From JBBCJM01 sp037190175 (GTDB lineage Bacteria; Pseudomonadota; Alphaproteobacteria; Rhodobacterales; Rhodobacteraceae), in NCBI GenBank assembly GCA_037190175.1, contig JBBCJM010000204.1:1-6514 (forward strand): a stretch of DNA of 6,514 bases. Reading direction: 5' to 3'. The position numbers were made by a program, and so were the translations under genes. Every line of letters starts with the position of its first letter. Within the stretch, counting starts at the first letter, position 1. Under the pieces are notes generated by a model that ran no database searches, was not told the origin of the DNA, and saw only the letters and a program-made list of their open reading frames with translations. Shown here one piece after another: positions 1 to 6,440 of the stretch.

Positions 1-420
1 TTCGAACATCATCCCGGCGGGGACCAAGTGGTAGGAGAAGCAGTTCTGCACCAGATCGCCCGCCCCGATCCCGCAGGCGTGCAGGAAGCGGCCCAGCCGC
101 CACCAGTCGGGCGTGGTGCGGCCCACCTCGTAGATCGGGCCGGGGCTCTGGAAGATGTGCTCCCAGATCCCGCCCCCGGGTACGAAACCGCCCAGCGGGG
201 GCGCCTTGGCCTGCGCCGCCGAGAGGTCGGATTTCCGCGTCACCGGCAGCCGCGACAGGGCGGCGATATCGGTCACCGCCGCCGGCTCCACCCCCGCCAG
301 CGCCAGCGCGAAGGCCGGGGCCTCCAGCGCGCGCGCCAGCGCCGCCGGCAGGTCGCGCGCCAGGTCGGCGGCGCGCTGGTCGGCGCTGCGGACCTCCAGC
401 GCGTCGAAGTGCGTGCCCAT
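1..420 (-). CDS. Phenylacetate-CoA-ligase-like (PaaK/AMP-binding family) protein, N-terminal part, cut by window edge
   Basis: This frame stays open from the ATG at 418-420 to the left edge, giving 140 residues without a stop; the family is usually about 400-430 residues, so roughly the first third is present. The N-terminus has the layout of PaaK-type ligases: FDALEV at 5-10, PVTRKSDL at 59-66, PPLGGFVPGGG at 74-84, then DWW at 105-107 and GAGDLVQNCFSYHLVPAG at 119-136. Family members activate an aryl or acyl carboxylate to its CoA thioester using ATP in the cytoplasm. Where E. coli PaaK carries the Ser/Thr/Gly-rich A3 phosphate loop, this protein reads FQSPGPIYE (90-98), so ordinary adenylating activity is uncertain. 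The start is supported by AAGGGGG (426-432) six to seven bases upstream, overlapping the livF stop. The 11-base gap to livF implies cotranscription and probably coupled translation. The substrate is unknown. Confidence 0.85.
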   Translation of the reverse strand, partial: MGTHFDALEVRSADQRAADLARDLPAALARALEAPAFALALAGVEPAAVTDIAALSRLPVTRKSDLSAAQAKAPPLGGFVPGGGIWEHIFQSPGPIYEVGRTTPDWWRLGRFLHACGIGAGDLVQNCFSYHLVPAGMMFE

Positions 421-431
421 CGCATCCCCCT

Positions 432-1253
432 TCACGACAGCCACCGCTTGCGCCGGCGATAGGACCGCACGTCGCGGAAGGACTTGCGGCCCTTGTCGGA
501 CATGCCGAGGTAGAATTCCTTCACGTCCGGGTTCTCGCGCAGGGCCTCGGCCGTGCCCTCCATCACCACCCGGCCGCTTTCCAGGATATAGCCGGTATGG
601 GCATAGCGCAGCGCCACGGAGGTGTTCTGCTCGGCCAGCAGGAAGGTGGTGCCCTGTTCCTCGTTCAGCCGCCGCACGATGTCGAAGATCTGCTCGACCA
701 GCTGCGGGGCCAGGCCCATCGAGGGCTCGTCCAGCAGGATCATCCGCGGCCGGCTCATCAGCGCGCGGCCGATGGCGCACATCTGCTGCTCGCCGCCCGA
801 AGTGTATCCTGCCTGCGACCGCCGTCGCTCACGCAGGCGGGGGAAATACTCGTAGACCATCTCCAGATCGGCCCCGATCCCGCTGCGGTCGACGCGGGTA
901 TAGGCGCCGGTCAGCAGGTTCTCCTCCACCGTCAGGTGCTCGAAACAATGCCGGCCCTCCATCACCTGGATCAGGCCCCGGCGCACCAGTTCGGCCGGGT
1001 CCAGCGCCGCCACCGGCTGGCCGGCATAGGTGATCGCGCCCTTGGTCACCTCGCCCCGCTCGGAGGCCAGCAGGCCCGAGATCGCCTTCAGCGTGGTGGT
1101 CTTGCCCGCGCCGTTGCCGCCCAGCAAAGCGGTGATCCGCCCGCGCGGCACGGTCAGGCTGACGCCCTTCAGCACCAGGATGACGTGGTTGTAGATCACC
1201 TCGATATTGGTGACTTCCAGAAGCGTCTCGGTCTGCGGCGCGGTGTCGAGCAT
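432..1253 (-). CDS. livF: ABC transporter ATP-binding protein, LivF type
   Basis: This 273-residue protein is one of the two cytoplasmic ATPases that power a branched-chain-amino-acid-type (HAAT) importer. Visible motifs are Walker A GGNGAGKT (45-52), Q-loop Gln96 in LIQVMEGR, the ABC signature TSGGEQQ (151-157), Walker B MILLDE (171-176) and the D-loop region at 178-182. At the switch-histidine position it has LLAEQN with Gln209; Gln here is usual for LivF proteins and separates them from LivG. The family is usually about 235 residues. The excess is a basic C-terminal tail (GRKSFRDVRSYRRRKRWLS, 255-273), which I recall from LivF paralogues next to acyl-CoA-ligase genes. The start is supported by GAAGGG (1260-1265) six bases upstream. 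The gene follows a strong hairpin after the substrate-binding protein gene and ends 11 bases before the ligase-like gene. It pairs with the LivG-type ATPase at 5650-6426. Confidence 0.95.
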   Translation of the reverse strand: MLDTAPQTETLLEVTNIEVIYNHVILVLKGVSLTVPRGRITALLGGNGAGKTTTLKAISGLLASERGEVTKGAITYAGQPVAALDPAELVRRGLIQVMEGRHCFEHLTVEENLLTGAYTRVDRSGIGADLEMVYEYFPRLRERRRSQAGYTSGGEQQMCAIGRALMSRPRMILLDEPSMGLAPQLVEQIFDIVRRLNEEQGTTFLLAEQNTSVALRYAHTGYILESGRVVMEGTAEALRENPDVKEFYLGMSDKGRKSFRDVRSYRRRKRWLS

Positions 1254-1273
1254 GGCGGGCCCTTCGGCTGGAT

Positions 1274-1302
1274 GGCCGGCCGCCCGCGACGGGCGGCCGG
1301 CC
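1274..1302 (-). other. Perfect intercistronic hairpin between the substrate-binding protein gene and livF
   Basis: The arms at 1274-1286 (GGCCGGCCGCCCG) and 1290-1302 are exact reverse complements, giving a 13-base-pair all-G/C stem with a three-base loop. It begins seven bases after the stop codon of the substrate-binding protein gene and ends shortly before the livF ribosome binding site. No U-run follows in the transcript (the next bases are AUCCAGCC), so it does not look like a full intrinsic terminator. More likely it stabilises the upstream mRNA against 3' decay, or causes partial termination that lowers livF and ligase expression relative to the receptor. The structure is seen directly; the role is inferred. 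Confidence 0.8.
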
Positions 1303-1309
1303 GGTCACG

Positions 1310-2596
1310 TCACTGGCAGCGCTTCTGGATCGCGCTCTCGGCGGCGAAGGCGGCGGCGTCCTCGGCCACCAGCGCGTCGATCACCTCCTTGTCGCTCTCG
1401 ATCCAGTCGGTGATCAGGTTCCACTTCTTCGCCTGCGCGTCCCATTGCTGGATCATGCCCATGCCGACGCCGCCGTGGTTCTGGCAGGTGACGGCGAAGG
1501 CGGGGCCGAAGTTCGGCAGGCCCAGTTCCACCATCCGCGCCTCGGTGATCTCCAGCGCCTCCATCCCGTCGCGCATCATCGCGGCGGTGATGTGGGGGGT
1601 GCCGTGGATCTCCTGCGCCTTGCGCGCGGCCTCGACCGCCAGCATGGCGGCATACATCCCGCGGCTGTAGAGCACCGAACCGAACTGGTCGCCGGCGCCC
1701 GCGGCCTTGCCGGTGTCGATCACATGGGTCTTGAGGTCGGCATAGACCGGATAGTCCATCCCCGTCCCGTGCATCGCCAGGCTCTTGTAGCCATGCGCGC
1801 CCTCGCCCGCCGGCAGCACGTCGTTCTCGGATCCCGACCACCAGACGCCGATGAAGTTCTCCATCGGATAGCGGATGTTCACCGCCTCCTGCACCGCGGT
1901 GGGGTTCATTACCCCCCAGCCCCACATCAGCACATAGTCCGGCCGGGTGCGGCGGATCTCCAGCCACTGGCTCTTCTGTTCCTGTCCGGGGCTGTCCACC
2001 GCCAGCGAGGAAAACTCGTAGCCGTGCTTCTTGGCCAGTTCCTCCAGCGTGCGGATCGGCTCCTTGCCATAGGCGGAGTTGTGGTAGAGCAGCGTGATCT
2101 TCTTGCCCGCCAGGCTGCCGCCGTTTTCGTCCAAGAGGTAGTTGATGATGATCGAGGCGCCGTCCCAGTAGTTGGCCGGATAGTTGAAGACGTGGCTGAA
2201 CACCGTGCCGTCCTTGGCCGAGGTGCGGCCGTAGCCCATGGTGTGCATCGGGATGCCGTCGGCCGTCACCTTGGGGATCAGCTGGTAGGTGATGCCGGTC
2301 GACAGCGGCTGCAGGATCAGCGGGCTGTCGCCCTTGACCGCCTCGTAGCACTCCACCCCCTTCTCGGTGTTGTAGGCGGTCTCGCATTCCGACTGCCGGA
2401 TCCGCACCCCGCCGATCCCGCCGTCGCGTTCGTTGATCAGCGTCAGGTAGTCGGAATAACCGTCGGCGAAGGGGATGCCGCCGGCGGCGAAGGGGCCGGT
2501 GCGGTAGGACAGCGAGGGGAAGTGCAGATCCTGCGCCAGCGCGGGCAGGCCGGTGGCCAGCGCCGCCGTCACGAGGGCCGCAAACCTGAGTTTCAT
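1310..2596 (-). CDS. Periplasmic substrate-binding protein of a Liv/HAAT-type ABC transporter (Peripla_BP_6 type)
   Basis: This 428-residue protein is the probable periplasmic receptor that delivers ligand to LivH/LivM. It opens with a Sec signal peptide: KLR at 2-4, a hydrophobic core at about 5-18, and a likely signal peptidase I site after ALA (19-21), before QD. No lipobox cysteine is seen. The mature part has the type I periplasmic-binding fold pattern: a first-lobe start at 23-66, ITLLYHNSAYGKEP (167-180) in the position of the usual second-lobe strand, and RPDYVLMWGWG (218-228). C71 and C83 could form the N-terminal disulfide typical of LivJ/LivK relatives; C371 and C427 could form a second. 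It is longer than LivJ/LivK (about 345-370 mature residues), which together with the ligase neighbour argues against a simple leucine receptor. Start: strong GGGAGGA (2603-2609) six bases upstream. Hairpins flank the gene on both sides, consistent with separate, higher expression. Confidence 0.92.
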   Translation of the reverse strand: MKLRFAALVTAALATGLPALAQDLHFPSLSYRTGPFAAGGIPFADGYSDYLTLINERDGGIGGVRIRQSECETAYNTEKGVECYEAVKGDSPLILQPLSTGITYQLIPKVTADGIPMHTMGYGRTSAKDGTVFSHVFNYPANYWDGASIIINYLLDENGGSLAGKKITLLYHNSAYGKEPIRTLEELAKKHGYEFSSLAVDSPGQEQKSQWLEIRRTRPDYVLMWGWGVMNPTAVQEAVNIRYPMENFIGVWWSGSENDVLPAGEGAHGYKSLAMHGTGMDYPVYADLKTHVIDTGKAAGAGDQFGSVLYSRGMYAAMLAVEAARKAQEIHGTPHITAAMMRDGMEALEITEARMVELGLPNFGPAFAVTCQNHGGVGMGMIQQWDAQAKKWNLITDWIESDKEVIDALVAEDAAAFAAESAIQKRCQ

Positions 2597-2629
2597 TGTG
2601 TATCCTCCCAAGGGTTTCGGTTGCTTGCG

Positions 2630-2667
2630 CCGGGCGTGCCCCGGTCTTCGATGGTTGGGCCGCCCGG
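2630..2667 (-). other. Intercistronic hairpin between livM and the substrate-binding protein gene
   Basis: In the transcript CCGGGCG (2661-2667) plus GCCC (2657-2660) pairs with GGGC (2638-2641) plus CGCCCGG (2630-2636). This makes an 11-base-pair stem with one bulged A (position 2637) and a 15-base loop. It starts four bases after the livM stop and fills most of the 74-base spacer, the largest gap between genes here. No U-tract follows. The strong ribosome binding site of the next gene (2603-2609) lies outside the stem and stays free. It probably separates the decay or translation of the permease segment from that of the receptor segment; this role is inference. Confidence 0.65.
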
Positions 2668-2670
2668 TCC

Positions 2671-3747
2671 CTAGTGCGGGAAGGGCCAGAGCCGCAGCTT
2701 CTCCTTCGCCACGCGCCAGAGCTGGGCCAGGCCGTGGGGCTCGGCGATCAGGAATCCCACGATCAGCCCGCCCACGATCATCAGCTCCAGATGCGCGGCC
2801 AGATCGGTGGGCCAGCCGAACTGCCCCACCAGCACGTTCTTCAGGAACACCGGCAAGAGCACCAGGAAGGCCGCCCCGGCGAAGCTGCCGAAGATCGAGC
2901 CTAGCCCCCCGATGATGATCATGAAGAGCACGAGGAAGCTCTTGTTGATCCCGAAGCTCTCGCCCACCTCGGCCGCGCCCAAGTAGACGGCGAAGAACAG
3001 CGCCCCCGCCACACCGATGAAGAAGGACGAGATGGCGAAGGCCGAGAGCTTGGCCCACAGCGGGTTGACCCCGATGATCTCGGCCGCGATGTCCATGTCG
3101 CGGATCGCCATCCAGCGCCGGCCGCTGGCGCCGCGGGTCAGGTTGCGCGCCAGCCAGGCCAGCGCGAAGCAGAAGATCAGGCAGGTCAGGTACTTGGCCG
3201 CGGCCGAGGCATTGGCGCCGGTGACCGCGATGCCCAGCACCGTGCGCTCGGGCGAGGAGATCTGCCCCGAGGCCGAGTAGTTGTAGAACCACGGCACCTT
3301 GTTGAAGAGCCAGACGAGGAAGAACTGCGCGGCCAGCGTGGCCACCGCGAGGTAGAAGCCCTTGATCCGCAGCGAGGGCAGCCCGAACAGGACCCCCACC
3401 GCGGCGGTGATGCCCCCCGCCAGCAGGATGTGGATCAGGATCGAGATGTCGGGAAAGGCCGTCATCAGCTTGTAGGTGGCATAGGCCCCCACCGCCATGA
3501 ACCCGCCGGTGCCGAGGCTGAGCTGCCCGCAGTAGCCGGTCAGGATGTTCAGCCCGATCGCCGCGATCGCATAGATCAGGAAGGGCACCAGCACCGCATT
3601 GGCCCAGTAGTCGGTGATCACGAAGGGGATCACCCCGAAGGCCACCGCCACCACGGCGTAATAGCGCCAGCGGTCGAAGGCGATGGGAAAGGTCTGCGCA
3701 TCGGCGGTGTAGCTGGTCTTGAAGTCGCCGGCCTCGCGGTAGAACAT
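2671..3747 (-). CDS. livM: ABC transporter permease, LivM type
   Basis: This 358-residue inner-membrane protein is one of the two channel-forming subunits of the importer. After a polar N-terminus (1-27) it shows hydrophobic segments at about 29-46, 50-68, 80-96, 101-122, 130-149, 184-200, 232-256, 268-300 and 322-335. Family landmarks are GLNILTGYCGQLSLGTGGFMAVGAY (65-89, close to the LivM consensus), PSLRIKGFYLAVATLA (124-139), the cytoplasmic coupling loop AIRDMDIAAEIIGVNP (214-229) that contacts the ATPases, and GGLGSIFGSFAGA (280-292). The length is within the usual range for LivM. The start ATG lies three bases after the livH stop, with GAGAGGG (3756-3762) eight bases upstream inside the end of livH, so the two permeases are probably made by coupled translation. 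Family assignment is very secure; the transported substrate is not shown. Confidence 0.95.
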   Translation of the reverse strand: MFYREAGDFKTSYTADAQTFPIAFDRWRYYAVVAVAFGVIPFVITDYWANAVLVPFLIYAIAAIGLNILTGYCGQLSLGTGGFMAVGAYATYKLMTAFPDISILIHILLAGGITAAVGVLFGLPSLRIKGFYLAVATLAAQFFLVWLFNKVPWFYNYSASGQISSPERTVLGIAVTGANASAAAKYLTCLIFCFALAWLARNLTRGASGRRWMAIRDMDIAAEIIGVNPLWAKLSAFAISSFFIGVAGALFFAVYLGAAEVGESFGINKSFLVLFMIIIGGLGSIFGSFAGAAFLVLLPVFLKNVLVGQFGWPTDLAAHLELMIVGGLIVGFLIAEPHGLAQLWRVAKEKLRLWPFPH

Positions 3748-3750
3748 CGG

Positions 3751-4737
3751 CTAAACCCTCTCGATGATGCGCTCGCCGAACAGGCCCTGCGGCCGGAAGA
3801 CGAGGAACATCAGTGCCAGCACATAGGCGAACCAGTTCTCGGTGGCGCCGCCCACCATCGGGCCGATGAAGAACTCGAACAGCTTCTCGCCCATGCCGAT
3901 GATCAGCCCGCCCACGATGGCCCCGGGGATCGAGGTGAAGCCGCCCAGCATCAGCACCGGCAGCGCCTTCAGCGCGATGAGGGAGAGCGAGAACTGCACC
4001 CCGGACTTCGAGCCCCACATGATGCCGGCGACCAGCGCCACGAAGCCGGCGATGGACCAGGTGAGCACCCAGATGAACCGCAGCGAGATGCCGACCGACA
4101 GCGCCGCCTGGTGGTCGTCGGCCACCGCGCGCAGCGCCCGGCCGTATTTGGTGTATTGCGAGAACAGCGTCAGCGTGGCCACCAGCGCCGCCGCCACGCC
4201 CGCCGCCACCACGTCCAGCCGGTCGATGAAGAAGCCGTAGCCCAGCCAGTCGAAGGTGAAGTCGTCGATGGCGCCCGACATGCCCTTGGGCAGGCCCACG
4301 TCCAAGGGCTTGACCTCCGCCCCCCACATCACGTCGCCCAGCCCCTCCAGGAAATAGGCGAGGCCAATGGTGGCCATGAACAGGATGATCGGCTCCTGGT
4401 TGACCAGGTGCTTCAGGATCAGCCGCTCGATCAGGATGGCGAGGCCGATCATCACCAGCGCGGTCAGCGCGATGGCCAGCATGGAGGGCACCGTCCAGCC
4501 GAAATGGTGCAGCGAGGTGCCGAAGGTGGCGTTGATCAGGTGGGCGAAGGGGATCTGCCCCTTCTGGATCCCCACCAGCGTCAGCGCCGCGAACAGCGCC
4601 AGCACCCCCTGCGCATAGTTGAAGATGCCGCTGGCCTTGAAGATCAGCACGAAGCCCAGCGCCACCAGCGCATACATCACCCCGGCCATCAGCCCGTTCA
4701 CCGTGACCTCGGTCGCGTAGAGCACCCAGTCAGGCAT
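3751..4737 (-). CDS. livH: ABC transporter permease, LivH type
   Basis: This 328-residue inner-membrane protein is the partner permease of LivM. Its N-terminus carries the LivH signature NGLMAGVMYALVALGFVLIFK (14-34) followed by GIFNYAQGVLALFAA (37-51). Hydrophobic segments lie at about 14-33, 42-57, 84-106, 116-132, 176-193, 221-240, 256-282 and 302-315. The cytoplasmic coupling loop is YGRALRAVADDHQAALSVGI (198-217), which matches the EAA-like region that docks on the ATPases. LGGFTSIPGAIVGGLIIG (264-281) corresponds to the conserved GG...GA.GG stretch near the C-terminus. E. coli LivH is about 308 residues; the extra length here lies in the loops at about 58-80 and 140-170. The ribosome binding site GGAGGGG (4744-4750) sits six bases before the ATG but inside a predicted hairpin. 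In simpler liv operons livH usually lies close to its ATPases; here two unknown genes separate it from livG. Confidence 0.95.
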   Translation of the reverse strand: MPDWVLYATEVTVNGLMAGVMYALVALGFVLIFKASGIFNYAQGVLALFAALTLVGIQKGQIPFAHLINATFGTSLHHFGWTVPSMLAIALTALVMIGLAILIERLILKHLVNQEPIILFMATIGLAYFLEGLGDVMWGAEVKPLDVGLPKGMSGAIDDFTFDWLGYGFFIDRLDVVAAGVAAALVATLTLFSQYTKYGRALRAVADDHQAALSVGISLRFIWVLTWSIAGFVALVAGIMWGSKSGVQFSLSLIALKALPVLMLGGFTSIPGAIVGGLIIGMGEKLFEFFIGPMVGGATENWFAYVLALMFLVFRPQGLFGERIIERV

Positions 4738-4740
4738 GGT

Positions 4741-4767
4741 CGGCCCCTCCCGTTGCCGGGCGGGCCG
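4741..4767 (-). promoter_or_regulatory. Hairpin with GNRA-type loop covering the livH ribosome binding site
   Basis: In the transcript CGGCCC (4762-4767) pairs with GGGCCG (4741-4746), followed by an internal loop (G opposite AG) and an inner stem CCCG/CGGG (4757-4760 with 4749-4752) closed by GCAA, a GNRA-type tetraloop. The livH Shine-Dalgarno GGAGGGG (4744-4750) lies within the 3' arm, so it would be mostly hidden when folded. The stop codon of the preceding gene is six bases upstream of the stem. Ribosomes finishing that gene would cover the 5' arm and could open the site, which would couple livH translation to the upstream membrane-protein gene. The pairing is seen directly; regulation is inference. 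Confidence 0.55.
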
Positions 4768-4773
4768 GCGGGT

Positions 4774-5265
4774 TCAATCGGTCCTGGCGGCGCAGTCGAA
4801 GCTGATCGTGGCGTCGCCGCTGGTCAGCGTGCAGCGTTCGGCAGGCGGGACGGGATGGAAGATCTCGCCGGTATAGACCACCGCGGCGATGACGAAGCCG
4901 GTGACCAGCGTCCAGACATGCGCTTTCAGCCAGTAGAGCCCCGTCCTGTCGCGCGAGGCCTTCTTGCTGGCCGCCTCGGCAATCAGCCTGGCCTCCGTCG
5001 TCGTATCCTTCGCCTTGCGGGCGGCGGCGATCTGCGCCTTGAACCGGGCCGACTCGTTCACCGCTCCGGTCGCCGCCGAGACCACGAACACACCGGTCAG
5101 GGTCGAGACCGCCAGCAGCGCAATCGCCGCGAAGGGCGCCAGCGGGACCAGCGGCAGCCCCCAGACCGTCTCGGCCGAATCGAGCGTCACCCGGGCATAG
5201 GCAAAGGCGCCGGCCGCCAGCGTCATGGTGAACTTCACGTAGTCTGCGGTGGCTTTCAGATCCAT
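4774..5265 (-). CDS. Small integral membrane protein of unknown function (163 aa), inserted between livG and livH
   Basis: I do not recognise a family. Likely membrane segments are about 12-28 (weak; contains charged residues), 39-65 (strong) and 115-133 (strong). Between the second and third lies a helical, Ala/Lys/Arg/Glu-rich stretch (about 70-113) with many positive charges, which the positive-inside rule places in the cytoplasm. The C-terminal tail (134-163) would then face the periplasm, where C145 and C158 could form a disulfide. The start ATG is six bases after the preceding stop and has no clear Shine-Dalgarno, so translation probably depends on coupling to the 121-residue gene. Codon use is somewhat unlike the transporter genes: AGG twice, plus AAA, GCA and ATT. 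It is probably a real gene because the frame fills the space between neighbours with operon-like spacing. A role as an accessory transporter subunit is only a guess from position. Confidence 0.7.
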   Translation of the reverse strand: MDLKATADYVKFTMTLAAGAFAYARVTLDSAETVWGLPLVPLAPFAAIALLAVSTLTGVFVVSAATGAVNESARFKAQIAAARKAKDTTTEARLIAEAASKKASRDRTGLYWLKAHVWTLVTGFVIAAVVYTGEIFHPVPPAERCTLTSGDATISFDCAARTD

Positions 5266-5271
5266 GGCGAG

Positions 5272-5637
5272 CTACCAGGGCAGGCAGTCGCAGGGCAGCA
5301 AGAAGGCCGTCACTCCATCGGGCATGTCGATTCCCGCCTGGCGCCAGCCCGCAATCAGCGCTGCTACTGCGACGAAGCCGTAGGAGAGATCGCCGTCTGT
5401 CACCAGTTCCGAGCCCAGGTCGCCCCGCGGCCGGACCTGGCCGATCAGCCGCTGCCGCAGACTCCAAGCCGAGAACGTGCCGTCCAGCAGCACTGCGGCG
5501 ATCGGATCGCGTTCGCCGGGGCTTAGCAGGCGCAGGTCGTAGGGCCGGACCATCGCGGCGGCCCGGCTGGTGGGCGGCGGCAGGGTGCGGCCGGTCGCAT
5601 CCTGCAGGAAGGCGTTCAGTTCGTCCCAACTGGCCAT
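5272..5637 (-). CDS. Small protein of unknown function (121 aa), inserted between livG and livH
   Basis: I do not recognise a family. The protein looks soluble: no signal peptide, no long uninterrupted hydrophobic segment, and an acidic amphipathic N-terminus (WDELNAFLQDATG, 4-16), then a proline cluster (20-22). The only hydrophobic stretch is about 86-97 (YGFVAVAALIAG), short for a membrane helix. The C-terminus ends in LPCDCLPW (114-121), where the close cysteine pair C116/C118 is notable and could bind metal or be redox active; this is speculative. The start is supported by GAGG (5645-5648) seven bases upstream and sits 12 bases after the livG stop. It is followed after six bases by the membrane-protein gene, so the two are likely made as a pair. 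Some codons are uncommon beside the neighbours (GTA, GCA, ATT within residues 90-97). Confidence 0.65.
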   Translation of the reverse strand: MASWDELNAFLQDATGRTLPPPTSRAAAMVRPYDLRLLSPGERDPIAAVLLDGTFSAWSLRQRLIGQVRPRGDLGSELVTDGDLSYGFVAVAALIAGWRQAGIDMPDGVTAFLLPCDCLPW

Positions 5638-5649
5638 GGGCGGACCTCA

Positions 5650-6426
5650 TCAATGAGCCACCCCGAGATAGGCCGAGATCACCTCGGGGTTGTTGCGAAC
5701 CTCGTCAGGTGAACCATCCGCGATCTTCTTGCCGTAGTCCATCACCACCACGCGGTCCGAAAGGTCCATCACCACGCCCATGTCGTGTTCGATCAGGCAG
5801 ATCGTGGTGCCGAACTCGTCGTTCACATCCAGGATGAAGCGGCACATGTCCTCCTTCTCCTCGACGTTCATGCCGGCCATGGGCTCGTCCAAGAGCAGGA
5901 GCTTCGGCTCGGCGGCCAGGGCCCGGGCCAGCTCGACGCGCTTCTTCAGGCCATAGGGCAGCCGGCCGACCGGGGTCTTGCGGATGTGCTGGATCTCCAG
6001 GAAGTCGATGATCTCCTCGACCCGGGCGCGGTGCGCGGTCTCTTCCCGCTGGGCCGGGCCCCACCACAGCGCCTGTTGCAGCAGGCCGGCCTTCATCAGG
6101 GTCAGCCGGCCGCTCATGATGTTGTCGAGCACGCTCATCCCCTCGAAGAGCGCGATGTTCTGGAAGGTGCGGGCGATGCCCAGGCGCGCCACCTCGTGCG
6201 GGCGCATGGCCGGGCGGCGGGCGCCGCGGAAGAGGATCTCGCCCTCCTGCGGCACGTAGAAGCCCGAGATCACGTTCAGCATCGAGGATTTGCCCGCGCC
6301 GTTGGGGCCGATGATGGCGCGGATCTCGCCCTCGCGGATGTCGAAGGAGATGTCGGTGATCGCCTTCACCCCGCCGAAGCGCAGGGTGATGTGGCGCAGT
6401 TCCATCAGGACGGGGCGGGCGGTCAT
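5650..6426 (-). CDS. livG: ABC transporter ATP-binding protein, LivG type
   Basis: This 258-residue protein is the first transporter gene of the operon and the second ATPase of the importer, expected to pair with LivF beneath LivH/LivM. Visible motifs are Walker A GPNGAGKS (40-47), Q-loop Gln89 in ARTFQN, the signature LPYGLKKRVELARAL (156-170), Walker B LLLLDE (176-181), D-loop AGMN (184-187) and switch His214 in LIEHDM. The C-terminal GKKIADGSPDEVRNNPEVISAYLG (232-255) is the LivG-type tail. The signature departs from LSGGQ (LPYGL), as I recall for LivG proteins of this ligase-linked subgroup. I chose the ATG at 6424-6426 because GAAGGGG (6434-6440) lies seven bases upstream. A start 13 codons earlier at 6465 would add a low-complexity extension and has a G-run directly against the ATG. 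The length is normal for LivG. Confidence 0.94.
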   Translation of the reverse strand: MTARPVLMELRHITLRFGGVKAITDISFDIREGEIRAIIGPNGAGKSSMLNVISGFYVPQEGEILFRGARRPAMRPHEVARLGIARTFQNIALFEGMSVLDNIMSGRLTLMKAGLLQQALWWGPAQREETAHRARVEEIIDFLEIQHIRKTPVGRLPYGLKKRVELARALAAEPKLLLLDEPMAGMNVEEKEDMCRFILDVNDEFGTTICLIEHDMGVVMDLSDRVVVMDYGKKIADGSPDEVRNNPEVISAYLGVAH

Positions 6427-6433
6427 CGGGCGG

Positions 6434-6440
6434 CCCCTTC
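6434..6440 (-). promoter_or_regulatory. Ribosome binding site deciding the livG start
   Basis: The transcript reads GAAGGGG here, seven bases before the ATG at 6424-6426. This favours a 258-residue LivG over the longer frame that begins at 6465. The site lies inside a six-codon reading frame (6423-6443) whose TGA overlaps the livG ATG as ATGA. Confidence 0.7.

Noticed and set aside
155..1033. Plus-strand open frame across the ligase-like gene and livF
   Set aside because: Its Arg/Ser/Pro/Ala low-complexity translation has no recognisable motif, and it is antisense to well-supported genes.
1274..1302. Intrinsic transcription terminator after the substrate-binding protein gene
   Set aside because: The stem is perfect but no U-run follows, and livF, which the transporter needs, begins 21 bases further on. 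It is kept as a hairpin, not as a terminator.
1310..4327. A 1005-codon open frame on the minus strand ending with the substrate-binding protein
   Set aside because: Only the last 428 codons form a sensible protein (signal peptide plus binding domain). The upstream part reads livH and livM out of frame and is Arg/Gly/Ala/His-rich low-complexity sequence caused by high G+C.
3430..5526. A 698-codon open frame on the plus strand, antisense to livM, livH and the two unknown genes
   Set aside because: The translation is rich in His, Gln, Arg and Asp repeats with no domain pattern, typical of the antisense shadow of G/C-ending codons. The opposite strand carries clear LivH and LivM proteins.
5272..5637. 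Reading the C-terminal CDC pair of the 121-residue protein as a thioredoxin-like or metal-site enzyme
   Set aside because: Thioredoxins use CxxC in a defined fold; nothing else in this protein matches that fold, and two cysteines alone do not support an enzyme call.
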